Part shown: piece after piece, positions 23,671-36,262 of the stretch
Position numbering within the stretch: the first letter of the stretch is position 1
Layout of the letters: each line of letters starts with the position of its first letter
Assembly: GCA_944472135.2 (NCBI GenBank)
Contig: CALYDD020000378.1
Coordinates: 1-64,000 of the forward strand
Source: Trichobilharzia regenti
Lineage: Eukaryota > Platyhelminthes > Trematoda > Strigeidida > Schistosomatidae
Direction of reading: 5' to 3'
Length of the DNA: 64,000 bases
Notes under the pieces: generated by a model
What the model was told of the DNA's origin: nothing
The model's input: the letters and a program-made list of their open reading frames with translations, nothing else
Database searches by the model: none
Made by a program: the position numbers and the translations under genes

Positions 23671-24440
23671 TAAACATTTTAGTGTGTGTTATTAATAAAA
23701 ATGTATTATAAACAATATAATGAATGAACGCACCTTGTTAAGTATTGTAGCTTTTCAACTATTCACATTTTAAATATGTCAGAAAATAATGAGTCAGACC
23801 TGTGGTTTAATCGTTATCTAGTGAACAACCAGTAAGAAAAAAGTAATGTGTGCAGCATGCGAAATCACTGTTTGAATTCCAAGAAAATCAATAAAGTGTA
23901 CTTGAATGTTTTTGCAATTAACCGAGGATAGCAATGACTTCTTTCGGATTTCACAGAAAAAGTGACAGTTGCCCAAGTGAATGTAATGATAAGCTGGAAA
24001 ATACAATTCCTATGCACTCGGATTGCATTTTATTGTAGCATACATCTGGTACATATGATCCCACCAATGTGCTGCACATGACTGTGCCACACCGAAGCTG
24101 ATCAAAACTTGTAGCATATCACAGGTAAAATCAATTATATGTGCCAGTGTGTGAAGCACTCCTGTACAAACCTTTTGGAATAACTGAAATTTTTTCAAGT
24201 ACCAGTGAATTGTGATGCTTATGAAGCAAGTATTAGAGAGTTGTTTTCCATCCTAATTAATTATTTGTCTACACTATGCTGTCATGTATGATCAAGGCGT
24301 ACCTGATGATGACAAACGGCTACAACGTCTGATGCGAATCATGAAAATAATGACTGATGAAAGACTCTTTGGCATTCTTCACTCATCTTCTTGGAAAAAT
24401 AAGAGTTGAATTTTGACTGTCTGCTTATTTCTATGATGTA
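23671..24440. other. Intergenic stretch, nothing recognised
   Basis: Short open frames at 23818-24198 (minus) show no family motif. No repeat or RNA gene recognised. Confidence 0.4.
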
Positions 24441-24660
24441 TATTGGAACAGCCACACATTCACCAATCGACTGCAGACTTTCGTCGACAGATTTCTTCAG
24501 TCGTTCATGAAAATTGAAAGGCCAGTCAGAAATGATAGGGTAGCGACATACATTTTAGAAAGAAATACTGATAGACTCTACGCAGGCTGAGGAAGCCGTT
24601 AGGTGAATTCATAGGATGGGAGAGTTATCTGACGTTCCTATTGTAGTCAGTGAATGGCTA
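24440..24660 (+). mobile_element. Degraded RTE 3'-end fragment
   Basis: The plus strand near 24460-24530 translates to LQTFVDRFLQSFMKIERP, which matches the LQTFINNCLRSILKIRWP segment near the C-terminus of E1. Downstream residues are scrambled. It lies directly upstream of the CR1-like LINE. Confidence 0.55.
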
Positions 24661-24775
24661 AGGTCAATTCAATGTATGTTTTGAAAAAATTGAGCGATTA
24701 AGATGACATATAATTCCTGTTTCAGTGACAAAATAGTTATCAGACTTAACCAATCTATAAATTTCAACTTTACCG

Positions 24776-25705
24776 ATGATTTTTTATCCATGTCTAAATA
24801 TGGACTATTATAGTTTAATGTATTATCACACAACTGTGCTCACGAACTGGTGTCCCCAAGGTGCTGTACTCTCCCCACTTCTCTTTTCATTCTTCCTTCA
24901 TGACCTACCGTCTTCAAATGATATTAACTTTGTCAAATATGCTGATGACCTAACTGTATCTTTACCTGTCAAATGTCAAAATGACTGCTCTAAACTAAAT
25001 GGCTTCTTATCAGAAATTAGCCAATGGTCCAAGGAAAACGGTCTAACCTTAAACCCCTCCAAATGCCAAACAGTTAATTTCACCTTTAGGCATAAATCTG
25101 ACCTAAACAAACTGGTTAGCGCTCACGAGGTGTGCAACATAGATGGCACTGAAATAGAAACTAAGTCGGAAATTAAATACCTAGGCGTCACTCTATCTTC
25201 TGATCTTTCCTGGTCGTCTCATATCTTGACGATTTCCAAGAAAATATACCGTCTTACCTTCTACATCAAGAAGTTAAGACATTCTGGTGTAACCCAACCC
25301 TTACTACTACAATTTGTTAACTCCCGTATTCTGCCTATAATTCTCTATTGCTCCCCCTTAGTCTTTCCTGGGCTATTGAAGAAAGACTATACCTTATTAC
25401 GTAGGATGTTAAAGGTTGTCAGCAGGGTAAGCAGTTTACCACTTAGCCAGCTTGTTACCATTCTGGTGGACAGGCACATGGACTCATGTGAAAAATGGGC
25501 GAAGTCCATTTTATCTGACTCACAACACCCTCTACACTCACAACTCTCCCCATGTATCTCTTCAGGGAAAACAAGAAGTCTATATAGGAAACTATATGCC
25601 CGCACTAGTAAGTACAAAAACTCATCCATACCCTACCTAGCCCGTGTTCTGTGTGATAAAGAATGCATCAGGCATGAAACCTTTAACTTATTAAATAGTC
25701 ACTAG
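24776..25705 (+). mobile_element. CR1-like LINE, 5'-truncated reverse transcriptase frame
   Basis: This open frame of 309 codons covers the second half of a CR1/Jockey-type reverse transcriptase, as in SR1/Perere-like schistosome LINEs. Recognisable similarity starts at about residue 24 with NWCPQGAVLSPLLF (the QG motif). YADDLTVSLP at about 56-65 is the catalytic core, followed by EIKYLGVTLSSDLSW and the thumb region to the stop at 25703-25705. No motif A or endonuclease lies upstream, so the element is truncated near 24837; the first ~20 codons are flanking sequence and the listed start is not real. The frame has no interruption, so the insertion is young. It differs from the RTE copies in sequence and in the YADD rather than FADD motif. 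Confidence 0.85.
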
Positions 25706-26135
25706 AACCAATGAATCTCGTCTTTCCAACTCACATCATTTATGGGTACAACGTTTTCTCTCTTTTCCATTCTCTCTATCTTTTTTGTCTTTATTTTTGT
25801 TAAGTGCTGTTTTGTTTTTCTCTTCCTTGCAAACTCTAGTTAAAACCTTCTTGTTGTTCTTTTACACTCTGTATATCTCGACCATTTTGCTATCGCTTAC
25901 GCCAGTAAATATGCTAGTAGTATCTACTTTTGTAACACCTTCAAACATTTTAATTTTGGCTTTGCTACCGACATACTAATATGTTGTTGAGATAATCTTT
26001 AATCTATGTAGAACTTTATTTATTGTTAATGTAAAAACTGGATGCAATATTGTAGTAAAATGCTGAGAATTCCATTCTGTATCACAAGTACTGATTTGGA
26101 ATAAAGCTTATATAATAATAATAATAATAATAAAT
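25706..26135 (+). mobile_element. CR1-like LINE 3' UTR and (ATA)n tail
   Basis: Non-coding 3' end of the LINE. It ends with 'TTGGAATAAAGCTTATA' and an ATA-repeat tail at about 26112-26135. A related 3' end, without the coding region, occurs at 46570-46667. Confidence 0.7.
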
Positions 26136-29100
26136 TCATCACACAACTTTCAGAATGGGTGTATCGAGAAGAGACGATAATATTGGGTAGCAAACTAACG
26201 TTTTGGCACACTGTATACAGTTATGGCAAATTACGGAAGCTTTACACTGAAATCGTCATTTGAGAGTATTCATTATGCTGAGTCTACTTTTTACGTCTTT
26301 TATATTGCTTCTTAAGGATGACCTTTTTCTCCTAATTTGATACTTAATCCATCGATCTCTTATTCAATATTCTCGTAGAAAACATCACGCACATTACAAT
26401 ACCTCGAAAATCGTGTCAGTAACACGCGCCGCATCAAGGTCAACAGTAACATAAAACAAAGAAATTAGTAAACCTTCAAGTAATGTGTGCTACCTATCCG
26501 TCCTCATCATGTGTAACAGAGTTGCGCTGAAGAGTAGTCCTTCATTTTCACCGGAGGATACGGAGTTTTGGAAGCTCCACTTCCACACCACTAATACTAC
26601 ACTCAGCATTCTACCAAATCCGGCTTTGCACATTTCATTGCTCTCGTCATCAAAACACACATAAAGATCTAAATTTTCACTGATTAGTCTGTCTTACTAT
26701 CAGTCTGACTTCCTGATTTTCGAAAATTTCAATATCATACAAATTGTTTTAACTTACGCGCAGTGTGCCCACTGTCATTATTCCATTACCTTCCCTTGTA
26801 TATATACCTTGTGTGAGTGAAAATTTGTAAACATGCTTACTGCATATATACATTATTATCATATTGATGATGCCTGTAAACTGGCCTTCATGTACAAAAA
26901 AATGAGAATATACCATTACTATGTCTACAAAGCACAGCATTAATTCTTTTTTTCAATAAACATTTTGCTGTTTTTATATTAAAACCCTTGAAAGAAGTTT
27001 TATAAGTAAAAAGTATACGATTACCGCATTGTTCACCTTGTTTACCTCAAATCAACTCGCCTAAGCCACAGGATTCAGAATTGATGGAAATCCCCGTATG
27101 AGTTTAGGACTGAGAACAGTCTGTGTCAATGTGAAGATGGGCTATGGAGTTAAATTTCTAGGGATTTAATTTTCTCGTTCATAGTATACAACTATCATAT
27201 GTGATTTCACAGTTATTTTATCAGAACTTCGTCCCGTTAAACGTGATCTCAACCTCATGAATGTAACAATTAATATCCGTATGTGTGCTCATGGAAGATT
27301 CCTGTGAAGACAACAATATTCCACTTTGACAACATATTAAATCAACACATTAACCTCATACTTAGGCGCATTTTTATGTATACGAAGCCATATTATTGAT
27401 TACAATATGTGAGACACAACTGTCAACCAGCCTGTTCTGATCCAAAGACCAGTTTAAATCAAAATCAGCTATCACCTTAGAAATCACTGAAAGGAGACCA
27501 CTGCGTTTTAAGTGTATTCGAAAGTGACTCCGTTAGGTGTCAATTAAGGTGAGACATTTGACATTCTGTAAGCGCAACTCTCTGTGTACAATACAATATC
27601 CTCAAGGTAGTTTATTTATAGATAATTCTCTCCAGCTGTTATGGAATTTCCCGGTACGTTTCATATCAGGTTTTACGCACTATCCAATGCATGCTACTGA
27701 GTTTGACGAATATGCAATACGAATGACAATGGAATCTGGTAATTTTTCAGGAGTTCAGGTCTTTGCTTCAATCATATGTAATCTGAAAAGAATTACATCT
27801 GAATGAGAGTTTTTCTACATCCTTGGAGTAGTTTAATATGACTAGAAGAATATGAAGAGCTGAATTCTCTACACTGTCGTCCACTGAAGTAATAAGTATT
27901 TAATTATAATTGTAACAGTTATGCCAAACATATACTTGATAACTCACCATCACACGGACAGATATTTTGTCATTTATATAATGGAGTGATATTTGACCAG
28001 AAGTATAACAAATCCGACCACAGAAGTTGTTCTTCTAATGATGGCTATGATCAAAGTTTTAGTTGCAAGCTAAGGCATTAGTAGATTCCAGCCAGTATTC
28101 TTTATTATCCTCCCTAAGGTTCAGATGAGGTCCGTGGTCAGTTAAAGATTCGCACTTGAATCTGTGACAGTTTTATCCACTTGTGAGTTACATCTATTTT
28201 CCACATGAATATTGAATAACAGCAATGTCAAATCTAGGTAAACTATACCAACGATTCTTCGGATATCAGGTAAATAGAAATCTGTGTGAACGTTTAATCC
28301 GCTGTAGTCAGTGACATTTAGAAGTGAATTAGTGCACGTAGATGTATTAGACTCACGTGACAGAATCATATAAGGATAAGTGGAATTAATCGAAATCCAG
28401 TAATCAGTTGTATAGTTAAAGAAATAGAGTGTGTATCATAATTTAGTGGGTGTTGATTGAACTACTGATATGATTGAAAGTAGTAAAGACGTGGATGAAT
28501 GAATTACGGGCAGACAACGGCTAGAGAGAAGTTTGTCCTAATGAAACTGGAGTAATATTTCACCTAAAACAGAGTAAACTGGTATTCGTCGATGCAATTT
28601 GTAGATATGGAATTTTAAAAGATCGCTGTCTCATGCCTTTCTTCTCAGGAAGTTTAGTATTCATTAGCACACGTCATGAATTTCATTCATAGATAATTTC
28701 GGATGAGGAGAAGAGTACACGAAAAACAATCCATAGAAATACATTAATCAAATAACTATTAGCTGATACCATTTTCCAGCGACTTCGGAAAGAAAAATCA
28801 TTCAACAATACAGCTTTGAAACGAAAACACGGGATACCTGAGATACCTTCATTTGCAATAGCATTCACTGAATTAAAATAGATCATAGATTATAAGATTT
28901 GTATATTGAATCGGGCTAGTTTCAAATTGAAAGGTTTAGCAATGTTTATGACTGATGTTAGTAATAAGCTGGACGCATTATGGCTCATTTTACACACAAA
29001 CAAAACTGAGAAACATATTTCAGAGCAAGATGGAACAAAATAGGTGACTGCATGTGGTTTGTTAATACCTGCTTGAAATGTCACGTCTACATGATGAGAA
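26136..29100. other. About 3 kb with nothing recognised
   Basis: AT-rich. Open frames reach 89 codons (27537-27806) but none carries a recognisable motif or homologue elsewhere in the window. No TMBIM exon, LINE or PLE match was found by eye on either strand. Confidence 0.4.
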
Positions 29101-30000
29101 TATGTTGGAACTGATATCTCTCCAGTCGGTTCGCCGTACAACTTTCAAAACTACAGCGTCATATCTCTCAATCAGGGACTAACCGAAACAGTTATATAGC
29201 GTTTGCAAACTTCAGCTCTTGGAAATATTCCAGGCTTCATGATTATCCAGTGCAAGTTACTTTTAAACTCATGTTTCAAAAGGATATTTAACTGCATATC
29301 TATTCTTCTAAAAACGAGACTGAGATTGATTCATTACAAATATTCACAAGGAAATATGTCAAGTTCATCTTAATTAGCTAACCTCTCTATTCTACAACTG
29401 AATGGACGAATGGATACGCATTCAACGGTGCAATATATATTTCCATCCTTCTCCAGAAACCGTATCTTTGAAATAAAATGAGTAGGTGTTCAGAAGTAAT
29501 TGCAGTCATATAAATATGTATTATGTTCAGTCAAATATCGAAATACGTCACCACAACGACTAGCGGCTCGTCTAAGCCTTTGGGTCACCTAAACTTTCGC
29601 AGAGCAAAATGCGTCGCTGCTACATGGTTCCACGTCTAATTATGAGGTCTATGAACAGCCTGTGTACACGATCATTTTTAAATGGCTTTCACTAAACGCC
29701 TGAACATGTTTTAGAGAGACAAAACAGCCGAGTGTTTATTCATGTTACCAACCCAAGAATACAGATATACAGTAGACTACTAATCTACTGGAAAGTCCTA
29801 TATGAGTAGTAAGTACGTAAAAATTGAAAATTCAGAATGAGGTACAATCGTATTGTTCAGACTATAGCTCTCATTCTAAGTTTTTCAGTAATTTGCATAC
29901 ACTTGAATACAGCATTTATCAATTAGCTGTTACAAATAATCGACTTCTGCTCCTCATCTTAACGCCCTTGTTTTGCATTAATTTGATGCTTGAAATCTCT
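29100..30000. repeat. R1 flank repeat, copy 2
   Basis: Matches 32805-33720 through 'ATATCTCTCCAGTC', 'GGACGAATGGAT', 'CTTGA.TACA.CATTTATCAAT' and 'GACTTCTGCTC.TCATCTTAACG'. Non-coding. It is in direct tandem with copy 3, which begins near 30000 and is split by E3. Confidence 0.65.
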
Positions 30001-30030
30001 GATCCAAATGGTGTAAAATTCTTGGACCTT

Positions 30031-32811
30031 ATATCTCATGATGACACCAACAGCAACCAAAGCTCTCATGCAGTGGGAACCAATCTCCTCCAGGATAATG
30101 ACAGCCAGGTTCAACTCAAAAGGAAGGAAAGTTACAGTCATTCAATGTTATGCGCCTACAAACGTCTCAGAACAAGAGAAGAAGGAGGCGTTCTACAGAC
30201 AACTACAAGCAATAATGGACAACGTCCCAAATGGCGATATCAAAATCCTGATGGGCGACATGAATGCGAAGCTGGGAGGAGACAACACAGGAAGAGAACT
30301 CACCATGGGTCGTGAGGCCCTCGGTGAAATGAACGACAATGGTGAACTCTTCTCAGACTTCTGCGCCTTCAATGATTTGGTGATTGGTGGTAGTGTGTTC
30401 AAACACAAGGATATACACAAGACGACATGGATTTCACCAGATGGAAACACCAAAAATCAAATAGACTTCATCTCAATTTCAAGAAAGTGGAGACGGAGCC
30501 TACTGGACACAAGGTCAAGGAGAGGAGCAGATGTGGGTTCAGACCACTATCTAGTAGAAGGGACTTTCAAGGTGAAACTAAAAGCCTCGAGGATAGCTGG
30601 GGATAGGCCACAATGCAAGTTCAACACTCAAATACTGAAGGACACAACCACAAAAGACACCTTCACTGCAACTGTCAGAGCAAAGCAGGAAACACTACGC
30701 GACATCACTGAAGAATCATGCGTGGAAGAACATTGGAAGTCTCTGAAGGCGATTCTCAACGAAACGTGTTCAACGGTTCTAGGAAGAAAGAAGAGACAAG
30801 ACAAGGAATGGCTCTCAACGGACACTTGGAAATTAATAGAAGAGAGGAGAATGGTGAAAGAGAAAATGATTCAATGCAAGGACGGACAGGAGAAGGAGAC
30901 GCTGAGCTCAACTTACACAGTACTGGACAAAGAAGTGAAGAAAAGTGCTAGGAAGGACAAAAGACGATTCTACGACAATCTAGCCACTGAAGCTGAGAAG
31001 GCAGCAGGCAAAAGGGACCTGAGGACACTATATCAGATAACCAAATCTCTATCCGGGAAGAGATCAACACAAGCGAAACCTATAAAAGACAGCCAAGGAA
31101 ACCTAATTACCAAGGAAGAAAAACAGATTAAACAATGGGCGGATCACTTCAAAGGACTCTTGAACCGACCATCACCTGCAACCCGTCCAGAAATACCAAC
31201 AACAGCGCGCACACAACTGCAAGTTGACACCAATCCTCCAACGAGAGCTGAAGTCTTGAATGCAATCAAGCTTCTGAAAGCTGGAAAAGCAGCCGGACCA
31301 GATGGAATACCCCCTGAAGCACTGAAAGCGGACCCAGAGACTACAGCAGACATGCTGACTCCATTATTGCAAAAGGTCTGGAAGGAGGGAAAGGTGCCTA
31401 CTGACTGGAGGAAAGGTTACCTCGTGAAACTACCAAAGAAGGGCGACTTACACCTCACTCTGCAAGAACTGGCGAGGAATCATGCTCCTATCGACGCCAA
31501 GTAAAATCCTGAGTCGCATCATCCTGGAGAGATTAAAGGACGCACTGGAGACAGAACTCCGACCAGAACAAGCTGGATTCAGGAAAGGCAAATCATGTAC
31601 TGACCAAATTGCAACTCTACGCATCATCATCAGAACAAAGCATGGAATGGCAATCAAACCTCTACCTCAACTTTATAGACTTTGAGAAGGCCTTCGACAG
31701 CGTTGATCGTGAAGTAATTTGGAAACTACTCGAGTACTACGGCGTACCCCAAATATTCATCAACCTTATTCAACAGCTGTACGACAACGGCACATGTCAA
31801 GTGATCCACAACGGAAGACTCAGCGAGGCGTTTGGAGTAAACACAGGAGTCAGACAAGGGTGCTTACTATCACCAATGATATTCCTAATTGTGGTGGACT
31901 GACTGGATTATGCGTCAGACAGTGGGAAACGAGAAGACAGGAATATCCTGGACCGACGTGAAGAACCTAGAAGACCTGGATTTCGCGCGTGGATGATTTA
32001 TGTTTGATGTCACACAAAATCGAAGACTTACAAGCGAAAACCGACAAACTGGTCGAAGAAGCAGCCGGCGAAGACAGGACTCCGAGTGAACATAGACAAG
32101 ACGGAGGTTATGAAAATAACCAACCAACAACAGCAACAACATCCAACGTCAATCACCATCAACGGGAGGGATTTGAAAGAGGTTACTTCATTCACTTATC
32201 TAGGGAGCATTGTCTCAACTACAGGAGGAGCGGACGAGGATGTCAAATCGAGAATCGGGAAGGCGAGAAACACATTCATCAACCTGAAATCAATCTGGAA
32301 ATCTTCGTCACTCAGCATCACCAACAAAATTCGGATTTTCAATACAAACGTAAAGTCAGTTCTTCTATACGGATCAGAAACTTGGCGGGTCACAAAGAAT
32401 ATTTCCAAAAGGCTGCAGACCTTTATTAACAACTGTCTTCGCTCTATACTGAAGATCAGATGGCCGGGGAAAGAATCACCAACAAGGAATTATGGGAACA
32501 AACAAAGCAAGAACCAATCGCCCAACAAATATGCAGGAGAAAGTGGAGATGGATCGGACACTCGCTGAGGAGACCGCTGGGTGACATCGCGCGTCAAGCC
32601 CTCGAGTGGAACCCGAAAGGGAAGCGGCGTGTGGGACGTCCAAGGGTGACATGGAGGAGATCGTGTGAAGAGGAGTTGAAAGAATATGGATTAACATGGA
32701 TGCAGGCGAAAAGTACAGCAGAAGACAGAAGAGAATGGAGACGTGCAGTTGAAGCCCTATGTTCCACTAGGAACCCAAGGGAGCAATAATAATAAAAAAT
32801 AATAATATCTC
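30031..32811 (+). mobile_element. RTE LINE E3, 5'-truncated, with 7-bp target-site duplication
   Basis: The element runs from the middle of the endonuclease (MMTPTATKALMQWEP, about 30038) to an AAT-rich tail at about 32788-32804. The duplications ATATCTC are at 30031-30037 and 32805-32811. The frame 30038-31504 (488 codons) holds the endonuclease remainder (MGDMNAKLG, GSDHYLV) and the pre-RT linker. A frameshift near 31450 moves to 31482-31685. Motif A and QGCLLSP lie at 31609-31902. Four extra bases split FADD near 31985. NIDKTEVMK to FTYLGSI are at 32086-32568 and the C-terminus is at 32460-32789. At least four frameshifts make it inactive. Insertion occurred within the second of two tandem R1 repeats. 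Confidence 0.9.
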
Positions 32812-33760
32812 TCCAGTCAACTTGCCATGACCATTATTAAAGTTTCAAAATTCCAGCGCCATATCGCCTAATCAGGAGACCAATTAAAACTTGATGAATG
32901 ACTTGTACTTACTTCATCTCATACAAATATTCCAGGCCGGATAATAATTCGAGGAAATTTAACCTTTCATCTAATCTTCTAAAAACGAACCTGGGATTGA
33001 TTCATGATAGATATTCAGCAGAATATATGTCAAGTTTACATTAATTAGCCACCCTCTCTTTCCTTTAATTCGATGGACGAATGGATTGGCTCCCACCAGT
33101 GTATTACATTTCCATTCTCTTAGAAAAACCTTACATTTAAAATACTACATATAAGTACTGGGAAGTCATTACAGTCATTTTACCACGTAATATATTCAGT
33201 CAAATATCAAAATATTTCTCCACCATATAAGGGCAGCTTGTCTAAATAAGTATAACACCCAAATTTTCATGAGACAACATGCATCACAGTTAAACGATTC
33301 CACTTTGCTGTAACCATCCATTTATGTCACTTTGGAATAGTCTGTATAAATGGACAGTTTTGAAAGGCTTTCTTTATCCTCCTAGGTATGTTGTGAAGGG
33401 GATAAAATACTTGAGCGTTCATTCATGTTTCCAACTCAACCATACTTCATCGGACGATGCACCACATTCTACTTGTTTATTTGTATGAGTAGTTGGTCGA
33501 TATTAAGAGAAAATTCAGTGTGAATTATAGACGTGTTGCTCAGAATAAAAACTCTTAATATATTTTCGTTAATTTGCAAACACTTGACTACAACATTTAT
33601 CAATCAGACATTACGAATAATTGACTTCTGCTCTTCATCTTAACGTCTCTGTTTTAATATTACTTTGATGTCTGATTGAAGTGCCTACAAACTGTTTAAT
33701 TTTTAACAGACAATATAGCTAAGTCATTGAAAAAAGTATCAAATCAGCGTAAACAATGTG
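32812..33760. repeat. R1 flank repeat, copy 3 (right part)
   Basis: Continuation of the second tandem R1 copy to the right of E3. The left part, about 30000-30030, carries 'CTTGGACCTTATATCTC', equivalent to 'TTGGAACTGATATCTC' at 29103-29118. Non-coding. Confidence 0.6.
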
Positions 33761-33789
33761 AATATTTTATTCACACCAAAGTCTGTAGT

Positions 33790-34803
33790 TTCGGGACTGA
33801 TTTACAGACGGAAATTATTCACAATGTTGAAATCTTTTAAGATCTTCTTGTGGGTTTGGATTGGGTCTGTCTTCTCTCCACCAAAGTCCTCTTTCATGAT
33901 CCCTTACACCAGAATTATGAATACTGTCAGTGGTAGGGGGCAGGTTATGCTTGATTCTCATATTCACTTGAATGGCTTCACTGACTTTTCCATTATGAAT
34001 AACTTGACATGTGGTATATCCTATAGCTTGGGTCAATGGAGTTTCAGAGCAGTCCATAGAGTTGTAGCAGTTTCCGAATTTCTTCATGGTCAACACATTT
34101 GAAGGTTGTTTCGAAGCATTTGGAGTTGAAGTAGAGAGTTGACTGCCACTCTAAGCACTGTTCAATGATGGTGCGTAATATTGCGGTTTGGTACGCACAT
34201 GGTTTTCTCTTCCTGAATGAAGCATGTTCGCATCCAGCACACGTTTCATCTCTTCATGATGATGCCACTGAGTACTCCGTATGGATTGTAGAGGGGCTAG
34301 TTCACGCCAATTCTCGCAAAGTGATAGGTTATCCAATTTTCCTAGTGCGACAATTTAACCCTCCATGAAGTCAGTAATTACCTTTCTTTCACTGCTTTCT
34401 GCACTAGTGATGTGTGAGAATTCGCTGGAGTCTCAGAGTCTGTTTGCAGCGTTTCTGGTGAAAAGCAAACTACTTTAAACTTTTCCCCGGTTTTCAATAA
34501 CTCTTTTTGATATAAAGATTCGATGGATGACTGATGTTTACTTGCAGATTTGTCTCTGTCTCCAGACGAGTGGAAGGTGTCGGTTGACTCATAAGTTCCT
34601 CAACACGACCCTACCAACGGCTTTTTTGATAAATTGATAAACTGTCTTTCGTTGATCTCATTTTTGCAAATCGCTTCCCATACAGACACCTAATTACCTT
34701 ATACGGTGTTTTAACGTCTGTCTTATCTGCGGCATATTCTACTCCAGTTTGTAGTGTGTCAAGCAATTGTCTACTGTCTTTTCTAGCACTCTTCTTCATT
34801 TAA
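33790..34803 (-). mobile_element. Degraded RTE LINE fragment downstream of gene B
   Basis: Minus-strand RTE relic with stops. 33815-34096 keeps IGYTTCQVIHNGKVSEAIQV (the segment before the QG motif). 34151-34336 keeps a NWRELAPL remnant of the NWRGIMLL motif. 34611-34799 keeps KKSARKDSRQLLD and GKRFAKMRSTKD of the pre-RT linker. It is the counterpart of 3650-4700 beside gene A. Confidence 0.75.
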
Positions 34804-34805
34804 TA

Positions 34806-35715
34806 ATTCAGTGACATTTTTATTGTCTGTGAAAGCAGATCAAAAGCGCAAGACGTGTTGATAAAATTCAATTCATTCCATCCAAATCTTAATTTCACAG
34901 TAGAACACGAGGAAAACGATACTATTAAATTTGTAGACGTTCTTCTCGCCAAAATGAATGATGGCACAGTCGAAAGATCTATATTTAGAAAGTCTTCATG
35001 GACAGGACAGTACATGCATTTCAAGAGCTTTGTTCCAATCCAGTACAAAAAGAACTTAGTCAGAACACTCTTCAATAGAGCACAGAAAATTTGTTCTGAC
35101 AGTACTATTGAACATGAAATAAAATCTCTGAAGGATATTTTATGTAAGAATGGATATCCTGAGAAGTTCATTAATAAATACTCTAAAGAAACTACCCCTT
35201 GCAAAACAATTCAAACAGTTCCAAAGAAACCTGTCTATATCAATTTGGCAATCAAAGGAGATGACGTACAGGAAGTAGTGAAACGAAGACTTGACAAAGC
35301 CATCAAGAGAACATATTATGCTGCAAAACTTGTTATCCTTAACACCACCAAGCGAGTGCTTCAACAATCTGGGAAAGACCAGTCGCCAATCCTCGACACT
35401 TCAAACTGCATATATCAATTTGAGTGTGTTTGTGGCAGCAAATACATAGGTCGTACGGAAAGGCGATTATCTACTCGCATGATGGAGCATTTGCCAAAAT
35501 GGTTGAAAACAGCTGAGTGCAAAGTGTCAAAATCCTCAATAACAAAATATCTTGTGGATTACGGACATGATATCGACGCTGTCAAGTCATTCACCATTGT
35601 CAGTAAACAAAGAAACAAGAAGATGCTTGCAATTGCAGAGGCTTGTGCAATTCGAATTTACAAACCAGCTCTCTGTATACAAAAGGAGATGGTCGTCACT
35701 CTGAATCTACCATAG
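34806..35715 (+). mobile_element. Penelope-like element P1, C-terminal part with GIY-YIG endonuclease
   Basis: An open frame through 35715 (286 codons from 34855; the first in-frame codon there is GTG, not a natural start). PLE-type residues are readable back to about 34809, where DIFIVCE corresponds to the end of the YVDD motif, so the element is truncated inside the RT core. It encodes the RT thumb (FVDVLL, GYPEKFINKY) and then the GIY-YIG nuclease: CIYQFECVCGSKYIGRTERRL at about residues 185-205 (two cysteines next to the IY/YIG pair), EH at about 212, and a Glu at about 262 in IAEACAIRIYKP. No frameshift or stop interrupts it. Sequence differs clearly from P2, so it is another subfamily. 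Confidence 0.85.
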
Positions 35716-36262
35716 TAATACGTTTTACTTATTATTCTCTACTTGTTATTACTACTATTCTACCTCTTCTTCTTATTATTGTTATTATTATTATTATTAT
35801 CATTATTTTTTATTCTTGATTCATTTAAAACTATGCTTTATTCGTAAGATTATCTTAACTCACTTCAACACTATTAAAATTGTTATTATAACTATTACTA
35901 TTGATATTAGTCTGTTTGCAATTCTTGATATATTCTCTAATGACTAATTGTTTATGTAAGTGATGTAATTGAAGCGTAATGCAACTTATCTTAATTTTGA
36001 TCTCTCATACTCTCTCTCCCCTTATCTATTTGAACATGACCTGTAAAACATTCGCACGTGTCTTTCTGCATGACTAATTCAATGTAGTTTATTTATCAGT
36101 CTTATATCTCCCAATGTAATTTCAAAAGTATATATATCCGTGTATGTAGAGTATTCAGCTGACGAGTTCTACCGAAATTTGATGAATTTATTAAATCCTG
36201 CTTTATTAACCCTTATTGCTTGTTTTAAATTCCTATCGGAAATAAATGTTTTCAATTCTTGA
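35716..36262 (+). mobile_element. PLE P1 3' UTR
   Basis: Non-coding, AT-rich, with a (TTA)n run at about 35775-35808. It ends near 'GAAATAAATGTTTTCAATTC', after which the inverted flank block begins (about 36262). The exact 3' end is uncertain. Confidence 0.5.

Noticed and set aside
27537..27806. 89-codon plus-strand open frame
   Set aside because: No motif, no homologue in the window, no clear splice context; kept only as part of an unrecognised stretch.
29824..30315. Plus-strand open frame of 163 codons across the left end of E3
   Set aside because: It joins R1 sequence to an off-frame reading of the RTE endonuclease; no conserved residues.
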